From Acidobacteriota bacterium (GTDB taxonomy: Bacteria; Acidobacteriota; Terriglobia; UBA7540), in contig JAJYHU010000065.1 in NCBI GenBank assembly GCA_021784615.1, forward strand, positions 1 through 9,972: a stretch of 9,972 bases of DNA. Direction: 5' to 3'. A program made the position numbers and the translations under genes. Numbering within the stretch: position 1 is the stretch's first letter; each line of letters starts with the position of its first letter. This document shows positions 1 to 5,426 of this stretch, piece after piece. Under the pieces are notes generated by a model. The model had not been told where the DNA came from, did no database searches, and saw nothing but the letters and a program-made list of their open reading frames with translations.

Positions 1-183
1 GGTTCGAGCCTTCACCGAGATTCTCTGTGGAGGTCCGCCATCCTTTGGCTGAGCGATTACGTCGTAGCATGGCCAATTGTCGGGCATCTTCATTGCGGGA
101 ACACCGGCCAGTGTCATTTCGGCTGCGACTAGCATTTCGCAAGCGTCGCCCATCTGCTTAGGTGTCAAAGTCTGCAAACTCAT
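1..183 (-). CDS. Partial PD-(D/E)XK nuclease-like protein, N-terminal 61 residues
   Basis: This minus-strand ORF starts at the ATG at 183-181 and runs off the left edge, so only the first 61 codons are visible. An in-frame TAG at 195-193 rules out an earlier start. What can be seen: MGDACEMLVAAEM at residues 11-23, PDNWPCYDVIAQPKDG at 35-50 and RISVKART at 54-61. This order (a G-D-x-x-E-x-x-V-A-A-E helix, then P-x-x-x-x-Y-D-V, then a strand ending in V-K) matches the start of small PD-(D/E)XK proteins of the PDDEXK_11 type, in which the YD aspartate and the (Q/E)xK lysine form the active site. Serine replaces the usual Q or E before V-K, so catalysis is uncertain. A weak GGAG lies about 15 nt upstream. 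The family call is from motif memory, and the missing C-terminus could change it. Confidence 0.55.
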   Translation of the reverse strand, partial: MSLQTLTPKQMGDACEMLVAAEMTLAGVPAMKMPDNWPCYDVIAQPKDGGPPQRISVKART

Positions 184-230
184 TTGGATAGCCTAGCACT
201 CCAAATCCAAAGTAGCCCACTACCGAAAAA

Positions 231-264
231 TGATTCAATCATTCAATGAATCAATTCTTTGCCA
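231..264. repeat. Direct repeat copy A (duplicated sucC 3' end plus AT-rich tail)
   Basis: Positions 237-264 match 357-384 at 26 of 28 bases, with an offset of exactly 120 bp. The last 15 bases (250-264) are identical to 370-384 and carry the final codons and stop of sucC read on the minus strand (x-A-K-N-stop). The left part is low-complexity sequence built from TCAATGA-like words, with an inverted repeat TGATTCA (231-237) / TGAATCA (247-253). Confidence 0.8.
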
Positions 265-331
265 AGCGGATTGCAAATTGCTTGGTCCTCTTCTTTAGTT
301 CCTCTGCTTGGTACGTCTTCTCAGTCTGCAC
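251..331 (-). pseudogene. Remnant resembling the N-terminus of a four-helix-bundle (S23-type) protein
   Basis: Read on the minus strand from the GTG at 331-329 to the TGA at 253-251 this gives 26 residues; the open frame extends upstream to 358. Its core, ELKKRTKQFAIRL (residues 11-23), resembles the opening of four-helix-bundle proteins (the TIGR02436 / S23 group, whose founders are encoded in 23S rRNA intervening sequences). Full members are roughly 115-130 residues, so only the first helix would be present. After RL the reading continues directly into AKN-stop, a copy of the last codons of sucC, so the fragment is cut at the direct-repeat junction. There is no convincing ribosome-binding site. 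It is probably not expressed as a functional protein. The family call rests on about 13 residues and could be wrong; the junction itself is plain in the sequence. Confidence 0.5.
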
Positions 332-346
332 AACTCCGCTTTTCAA

Positions 347-384
347 TGATTCAATGAATCAATCAATGGATCAATTCTTTGCCA
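347..384. repeat. Direct repeat copy B (authentic sucC 3' end)
   Basis: This is the partner of the copy at 231-264. It overlaps the last codons and TGA of sucC and continues into AT-rich TCAATGA-type sequence. A short palindrome TGATTC-AAT-GAATCA lies at 347-361. Differences from the other copy within the 28-bp core are at 362 and 369. Confidence 0.8.
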
Positions 385-1531
385 GCGCCACCACCTTTTC
401 CGCCGCGTCCTTCATGCCGCTCGCTACGCTGAAGCTCAGTCCTGACTCGCGCAGAATCTTCTGGCCGAGTTCCACGTTGGTGCCTTCCAGGCGCACAACG
501 ATGGGGACTTTGATCCCCAGACTCTTGGCGGCCGCCACCACGCCGTTCGCCACGATGTCGCAGCGCATGATGCCGCCGAAAATGTTGATCAGCACGGCGC
601 GGACGTGCGGATCGCCCAGGATGATTTCAAAGCCGCGCCGAACCTGCTCCTCATTGGCGCCGCCGCCCACGTCCAGAAAGTTGGCCGGCTGCCCGCCCGC
701 GTACTGGATGATGTCCATGGTGGCCATGGCGAGGCCTGCGCCGTTCACCATGCAGCCGACTTCGCCATCCAGCCGCACGTAGTTCAAGTTGTAATTTGAA
801 GCTTTGACTTCCAGCGGATCTTCTTCGTCAAGGTCGCGCAGTTCGCGGATATCCTTGTGGCGGAAGAGCGCGTTGTCATCAAAATTCATCTTGGCGTCGA
901 GCGCCAAGAGGCGCCCGTCCTTGGTGAGCACAAAGGGATTGATCTCGACCAGCGAAGCGTCCGTCGCGCGGAAAGCGCGGTAAAGGGAAGCGAAGAATTG
1001 CGCTGCATCCTTGACCAGAATCGGATCGAGGCCCAGCCCGTAGGCGGCCTTGCGAGCCTGAAAAGGCTGGAGCCCCACGGCCGGATTGATGAATTCCTTC
1101 AGGATTTTTTCCGGATGCTCGGCGGCCACCACTTCAATCTCCACGCCGCCTTCGCTTGAGGCCATGAACACGGGCTCGGCCGCCACGCGGTCAATCACCA
1201 TGCCCAGGTAAAATTCGCGTGCGATCTCCAGGCCTTCTTCGATCAGGAGCCGCCGGACGATTCTGCCCTCCGGGCCGGTTTGGGCCGTCAGCAGCTTTTT
1301 GCCCAGAATTTGGTCCGCGATGCGCTCGGCTTCCGCGGCGCTGCGGGCGAGCTTCACTCCGCCGGCCTTGCCCCGGCCGCCGGCGTGAATCTGGGCTTTG
1401 ACAACGACTGTTCCGCCCAGGCGGTTTGCAACCTCGCGCGCTTCCTCGGGCGTATAGACGACTTCACCCTTGGGAGTGGCTACTCCAAAACGGGATAGGA
1501 TTTGTTTGGCTTGATATTCGTGAATCTTCAT
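371..1531 (-). CDS. sucC: Succinyl-CoA synthetase (ADP/GDP-forming), beta subunit
   Basis: Catalyses, with the alpha subunit SucD, the reversible step succinyl-CoA + NDP + Pi to succinate + CoA + NTP in the cytoplasmic TCA cycle. The product is 386 residues (E. coli SucC is 388). The start chosen is the ATG at 1531-1529 giving MKIHEYQAK, the canonical N-terminus; an upstream ATG would add 12 non-conserved residues. An ATP-grasp domain covers about 2-205, with the nucleotide-binding loop GGRGKAGGVK at 51-60 and metal-binding residues N198 (in LVEINPF) and D212 (in ALDAKMNFDDNA). The CoA-ligase domain covers about 255-380, with NGAGLAMATMD at 263-273, NIFGGIMRCD at 316-325 and RLEGTNVE at 348-355. 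No clear Shine-Dalgarno is seen. Unusually, sucD does not follow; after the stop come repeats and a gene remnant. All motifs are intact, so the gene should be functional. Confidence 0.97.
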   Translation of the reverse strand: MKIHEYQAKQILSRFGVATPKGEVVYTPEEAREVANRLGGTVVVKAQIHAGGRGKAGGVKLARSAAEAERIADQILGKKLLTAQTGPEGRIVRRLLIEEGLEIAREFYLGMVIDRVAAEPVFMASSEGGVEIEVVAAEHPEKILKEFINPAVGLQPFQARKAAYGLGLDPILVKDAAQFFASLYRAFRATDASLVEINPFVLTKDGRLLALDAKMNFDDNALFRHKDIRELRDLDEEDPLEVKASNYNLNYVRLDGEVGCMVNGAGLAMATMDIIQYAGGQPANFLDVGGGANEEQVRRGFEIILGDPHVRAVLINIFGGIMRCDIVANGVVAAAKSLGIKVPIVVRLEGTNVELGQKILRESGLSFSVASGMKDAAEKVVALAKN

Positions 1532-1671
1532 GGTTGATAACTGTGGCAGCCTGATCCCGCCCCGCATGAGGCCGGATTCCGGGAGATTTTGGACGGCGCT
1601 AGCTCAAACTCCTGCAAAGGAACGCGTTTTCCATCGTACAATAGATCACGATAGCAACTCAGGAATCAGTC

Positions 1672-1700
1672 AGTATAGGGAATGTAAGCTGAAAATGCAA
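1672..1700 (-). promoter_or_regulatory. Candidate sigma-70 promoter for sucC
   Basis: Read on the minus strand, TTGCAT (1700-1695) and TATACT (1677-1672) are separated by 17 nt. The -10 matches the consensus at five of six positions, the -35 at three. Transcription would begin near 1665, leaving a leader of about 130 nt before sucC. It lies in the 269-bp spacer between divergent sucC and trpD (1532-1800), in which I recognise no other feature and no convincing trpD promoter. Confidence 0.35.
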
Positions 1701-1800
1701 ATGCAGCCCGGCGCGCCACGTTTCGCGGCGGCGCAAAGCAATTGCCGCCTCGCCTTGCCCGCGCAGCAGGAGAGATATTTGAGCTGCGGCCTTTGATGCC

Positions 1801-2859
1801 ATGACCATGCAAATTTCTGAAGCCATCGAAAAACTGAAGCGAGGCGAAGGACTCGAGCGCCACGAAGCCCGCAATGTGATGGAGCAGCTTCTTTCCGGGC
1901 GCGTGCAGGATGAGAACATTGTGGCGTTGCTCATCGCGATGCGCGACAAAGGCGAGACCGCGGCGGAAGTGGTGGGTTTTGCGGAGGTGATGCGCGCCCA
2001 GGCCAAGCAGGTTCTGGCCGACGCCGGTGTGAGAGTGGAAGCCTTGATCGATTCCGGATCGCTGCTTGATACCTGCGGCACGGGCGGCGACCGGAAAGGC
2101 ACGGCGAACGTTTCAACCGCGACGGCCTTGGTGGTGGCTGCCTCGGGCGTCCCCGTCGCCAAACATGGCAACCGGTCCATCTCCAGCCGCTGCGGAAGCG
2201 CCGATGTGCTGGAAGCGCTTGGCGTCGCAATCGATCTGCCGCTTGAAACCATTCCCGCCTGCCTTGAAAAAGCCGGGATGGTTTTCCTCTATGCGCCGCA
2301 TCTGCACCTGGCCATGAAGCATGTGATGCCGGCGCGGCGCAGCATCAAAAGCAAAACCATTTTCAATCTGCTGGGGCCGGCCACGAATCCCTTGGAGGCC
2401 TCCGTGCAACTCGCCGGAGTTTACGATCAGGCGCGCACCGAAATGCTGGCGGAAGCGCTGGGCGCCGTGGGAACCCGGCGGGCTTTTGTGGCGGCGGCGG
2501 CCGACGGCCTCGATGAGATCACCATCACGGGTCCCACAAAACTTTCTGTTTACGATGCCGGGAAGGTTTCAACGCGCCAGATAGCGCCGGAGGATTTCGG
2601 CCTTCCGCTCGCCACGGTTGAATCGCTTGCGGGAGGCGACCCCGAACAGAATGGCCGCCTGCTGATGGGAATCATTGAAGGAGAGAAGAGTTCGCTGCGG
2701 GATTGCATCCTGGCCAATGCCTCGGCGGCGCTGGTGGCGGCGGAAAAGGCTGGAGACTTTCTGGAAGGCGTCGCCCGCGCCCAAGAGGCGATCGATTCCG
2801 GCCGGGCGCGCCGGACGCTTCGGGTGCTCGTCGAGTTTACGGATAAACACCGCCGGTAA
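1801..2859 (+). CDS. trpD: Anthranilate phosphoribosyltransferase
   Basis: Transfers the phosphoribosyl group of PRPP to anthranilate, the second step of tryptophan synthesis, in the cytoplasm. The product is 352 residues, close to the usual 330-350. The N-terminal helical domain (about 1-75) is followed by the nucleoside-phosphorylase-type alpha/beta domain. Diagnostic motifs: CGTGGDRKGTANVST at 92-106 (PRPP binding), KHGNRSISSRCGSADVLEALG starting at 121, the RR..KTIFNLLGPATNP segment at 179-197, and DGLDE at 235-239, whose D238-E239 correspond to the Mg2+ site. Start: ATG at 1801, with a second ATG at 1807 that cannot be excluded; an in-frame TGA at 1780-1782 bars an earlier one. A purine-rich AGGAGAG sits about 27 nt upstream, too far for an ordinary ribosome-binding site. 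It is on the opposite strand from trpG and trpE in this window and has no trpC next to it; sucC diverges from it. Confidence 0.97.
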   Translation: MTMQISEAIEKLKRGEGLERHEARNVMEQLLSGRVQDENIVALLIAMRDKGETAAEVVGFAEVMRAQAKQVLADAGVRVEALIDSGSLLDTCGTGGDRKGTANVSTATALVVAASGVPVAKHGNRSISSRCGSADVLEALGVAIDLPLETIPACLEKAGMVFLYAPHLHLAMKHVMPARRSIKSKTIFNLLGPATNPLEASVQLAGVYDQARTEMLAEALGAVGTRRAFVAAAADGLDEITITGPTKLSVYDAGKVSTRQIAPEDFGLPLATVESLAGGDPEQNGRLLMGIIEGEKSSLRDCILANASAALVAAEKAGDFLEGVARAQEAIDSGRARRTLRVLVEFTDKHRR

Positions 2860-2878
2860 GAAGTTCAAACCACCTGTG

Positions 2879-2995
2879 GCCCGCGCGAGCAGTGTTTACG
2901 CGGGCTCCATGCTGTTCGAAGCAAGCCGCCATCAACGCCTTCTTGTCCGCCCTGCGCTGCAGGGCAGCGGCGAGTTCACTTGCCGCGTGGCGGCA
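2879..2995. terminator. Hairpin cluster between convergent trpD and peptidase genes
   Basis: Three perfect inverted repeats lie in the 148-bp convergent spacer. They are GCCCGCG / CGCGGGC at 2879-2885 and 2899-2905 (13-nt loop), GCCCTGC / GCAGGGC at 2949-2955 and 2959-2965 (3-nt loop), and TGCCGC / GCGGCA at 2981-2986 and 2990-2995 (3-nt loop). None is followed by a strong T-run on either strand, so they would be imperfect intrinsic terminators or simply transcript-end structures. Confidence 0.4.
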
Positions 2996-3007
2996 TAAAA
3001 GCCGCTT

Positions 3008-5191
3008 CTACTTGCCTTCAGGCTCCAGGTTGTTTTCAAAAAAACTGAGCAGACGTTTGGTGAGGTACAGCCGGGCGGAATAGGCGGTGAAGCCGTGCTT
3101 TTCGCCGGGCTGAAGATAGAGCTGGTACGACTTGCCGTCGCGGATCAGCGCTTCAATAAAGTTGATGGTGTTCTGCAAATGGACGTTGTCGTCGTCGACG
3201 CCGTGCATCAGCAGGAGTTTGGCTTGCAGGTTGCCGGCGGCATCAAGCGGTGACGATTCCTCGTATCCCTCAGGATTCTCTTCGGGCGTCCGCATGTAAC
3301 GCTCGGTGTAAATGCTGTCATAAAATTTCCAGTCGGTGACGGGCCCTCCCGCCGCCCCGCACTTGAAGACGTCCGGCGCATGGGTCAGCGTATACAGCGT
3401 CATGAAGCCGCCGTAAGACCAGCCCCAGATGCCCATGCGGTGGGAATCAACGTAAGGAAGAGACTTCAGGTAATTCACGCCGGCCAACTGGTCGCGCAGT
3501 TCCTGCCGCCCCAGGTGCTTGAAAATCGTGGTCTCCCAGGCGTGGCCGCGTCCCCACGATCCGCGATTGTCGAGCGACCACACCAGGAAGCCGTGCTCGG
3601 CAAAAAGCTGATCCTGGAGCGATGTCACGCCCCATTCGTTCCGCACAATCTGCACCTCCGGCCCGCCGTAGACCCCGACGATCACCGGATACTTCTTGCG
3701 GGGATCAAAATCCGGCGGCTTCAGAAGCCGCGCGTAAAGCTTGATTCCATCGGGAGCTGTAACCGTGACGAATTCGGTTTTGCCCAGCGCGTAATCGTTG
3801 AGGTGATTCTTGGGCGCGTCGAGCGTCGCGAGAAAAGTGCCGTCTGATTTGAACAGGCGCGTAACGGGCGGCGTTTTGTAGTCCGAAAAAGTTTCAACAT
3901 AAAAGCGGCCGTCGGGTGAAAGAAGCAACGTGTGGGTTCCGGGCTCTTTGGAAAGCCGTTCGAGATGGGAGCCGTCGAGTCGAACCCGGTAAATCTGCCG
4001 CTCGCGCGGATCGGCCTTAGTGGAGAGAAAATAGACCCAGCCGGAATCGCCTCCGTATTGAAACATGGGCAGGTCCGAGAAGAGCGGATGGTCCAGCATC
4101 CAATTCCCGCTGGTCAGCTTTTTGATCAGATCGCCCTGGGGGCTGTAAAGATAGAGGTGCAGCCATCCGTCGCGCTCAGAAAGCCACAGGAAGCGTCCGC
4201 CGCCGAGAAAACCCGGAGGACGGAGCGAATTGATCCAATAACGATCTTTCTCCACCAGCAGGGTGCGGTTGGTTCCCGAATCGGCGTTCCACAGATGCAC
4301 GGCCATCTCCGTCTGATTGCGATTCAGAGTGACGAACGAGACGCCTTTTGAATCCGGCGCCCAGGAAAACGATGGGCCGAAATATTCAATGGGCAGGGAA
4401 TCGCCGGGAGGAGTCCAATCATATCTCTTGCCGCTATCGACGGAGACAACATGGAAGCTGGCCTTCGGGTTCGGGTCGCCTGCTTGCGGAAAGCGCTGAA
4501 GAGAAAACTCTACGTGAGTTGAAAGGAAATGGATGAGGGGGTACGCGGGCACCGGGGAGTCGTCGAGCCGGAGATAGGCGATCTCTTTGCCGTCAGGCGA
4601 CCATTCGTACGCGCGGCCCGTCGAGCGGTCGGCCAGTTCCTCCTTGTAAACCCAATCAAGTTTTCCATTCAGGATGAGCGGCGTTCCGTCGCTCGTCAGT
4701 TGGGTGATTTGCCCGGTCGCGATATTCAGCGCGTAAAGATTGTTCTGCTTGACGAAAGCGACGCGGCCTCCCGTGGGAGAAAAGGTTGGCTCCTCGTCAC
4801 CCTGCGGATCGTTGGTCAATTGCCGTGTTTTGCCGCTCGCGAGGTTGTACAGCCAAAGATCGCCGCCGCCCTCGAAGAGAATCTGATCGCCCTTGGGCGA
4901 CCAGCGGTAGGTATCGAGGTTGACGCCGGCGTCCGAAGAAATCTTCAGACGGCGCTGCCGGTGGGTTGCCACGTCGTAAACGCACAACTCCTCGCCCTCG
5001 TTGCCGTTTCGGAGATAGCTGATTTGTTCGCTTCCGGGCCGCCAGCGCACTCGGCTGACGGTGCCCGGAACAATCTGTCCTTGGCTAGTGACAAGTTCGG
5101 GAGTGAGGAGTTTTTTCGCCGCCCAGCCGGAAGGTGAAAGCGCCAGCAGGACGACCAGAAAAATACTGAGCCGCAGAAGTAATTTCTTCAT
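3008..5191 (-). CDS. Secreted prolyl dipeptidyl-peptidase IV (S9B serine peptidase)
   Basis: Removes Xaa-Pro (and probably Xaa-Ala) dipeptides from peptide N-termini outside the cytoplasm. The start chosen is the ATG at 5191-5189: it is preceded by AAAGGA four nt upstream and opens a signal peptide (MKK, hydrophobic residues 4-19, likely cleavage after GWA at 22-24). An upstream ATG would add 18 residues ahead of the signal. The product is 727 residues. A beta-propeller covers about 45-470, including the WVYKEE motif at 180-185; its E184-E185 match the double Glu that holds the substrate N-terminus in human DPP4. The alpha/beta-hydrolase domain covers about 480-722, with DNRGSWGRG at 541-549, nucleophile S592 in GWSYGG, D667 in HGVDDDNVH and H699 in GEKHGF. 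All catalytic and exopeptidase residues are present. It is convergent with trpD and divergent from the GH18-like gene, which also encodes an exported protein. Confidence 0.95.
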   Translation of the reverse strand: MKKLLLRLSIFLVVLLALSPSGWAAKKLLTPELVTSQGQIVPGTVSRVRWRPGSEQISYLRNGNEGEELCVYDVATHRQRRLKISSDAGVNLDTYRWSPKGDQILFEGGGDLWLYNLASGKTRQLTNDPQGDEEPTFSPTGGRVAFVKQNNLYALNIATGQITQLTSDGTPLILNGKLDWVYKEELADRSTGRAYEWSPDGKEIAYLRLDDSPVPAYPLIHFLSTHVEFSLQRFPQAGDPNPKASFHVVSVDSGKRYDWTPPGDSLPIEYFGPSFSWAPDSKGVSFVTLNRNQTEMAVHLWNADSGTNRTLLVEKDRYWINSLRPPGFLGGGRFLWLSERDGWLHLYLYSPQGDLIKKLTSGNWMLDHPLFSDLPMFQYGGDSGWVYFLSTKADPRERQIYRVRLDGSHLERLSKEPGTHTLLLSPDGRFYVETFSDYKTPPVTRLFKSDGTFLATLDAPKNHLNDYALGKTEFVTVTAPDGIKLYARLLKPPDFDPRKKYPVIVGVYGGPEVQIVRNEWGVTSLQDQLFAEHGFLVWSLDNRGSWGRGHAWETTIFKHLGRQELRDQLAGVNYLKSLPYVDSHRMGIWGWSYGGFMTLYTLTHAPDVFKCGAAGGPVTDWKFYDSIYTERYMRTPEENPEGYEESSPLDAAGNLQAKLLLMHGVDDDNVHLQNTINFIEALIRDGKSYQLYLQPGEKHGFTAYSARLYLTKRLLSFFENNLEPEGK

Positions 5192-5272
5192 GGATTCCTT
5201 TGTCCTATAAAGCCGAGTTGGGTGAAGGACTTGATCTCGAATCATCGCCGCTTTTGCCTGCTCAAACGCAAA

Positions 5273-5301
5273 ACGTTATCCCTTTTGGCGCGGATTGTAA
5301 A
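5273..5301 (-). promoter_or_regulatory. Possible promoter for the dipeptidyl-peptidase gene
   Basis: On the minus strand TTTACA (5301-5296, five of six matches to the -35 consensus) is 17 nt from TAACGT (5278-5273, three of six). It sits in the 235-bp divergent spacer 5192-5426 between two genes for exported proteins. The -10 is poor, so this is only a candidate. No convincing plus-strand promoter was found. Confidence 0.25.
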
Positions 5302-5426
5302 CTTTCTTCCCGTGCGGCCGATGAATTCTCTTCGTGCGACACGAAAAATCGGCCTTCCCGTTTTGCAACCGCCTGGCGCGCTGGGCGCGGTTCATATCCT
5401 TCAGAGCGGAACGAGCTTGCAGCCAG

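Noticed and set aside
228..370. A CRISPR array suggested by the repeated TCAATGA words
   Set aside because: The words are short, irregular and partly overlapping, with no uniform repeats or unique spacers.
231..384. attL/attR sites of an integrated genomic island
   Set aside because: The repeats are only 120 bp apart with no integrase between them; a scar or small duplication is the safer reading, and an att-like origin is left only as a possibility.
246..799. Plus-strand open frames opposite the end of sucC, one starting MNQFFAKRIANC
   Set aside because: They are antisense to the conserved sucC CoA-ligase domain and encode low-complexity sequence without recognisable domains.
1532..1800. 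A trp attenuator or leader peptide ahead of trpD
   Set aside because: No short ORF with consecutive Trp codons followed by a terminator hairpin was seen.
1659..2252. A 197-codon minus-strand frame opposite the start of trpD
   Set aside because: It is antisense to the trpD PRPP-binding motifs; its serine/alanine-rich translation is typical of a shadow frame.
5192..5245. Upstream start of the peptidase gene at 5245
   Set aside because: It would place 18 extra residues before a clear signal peptide, while the ATG at 5191 has a good AAAGGA site.
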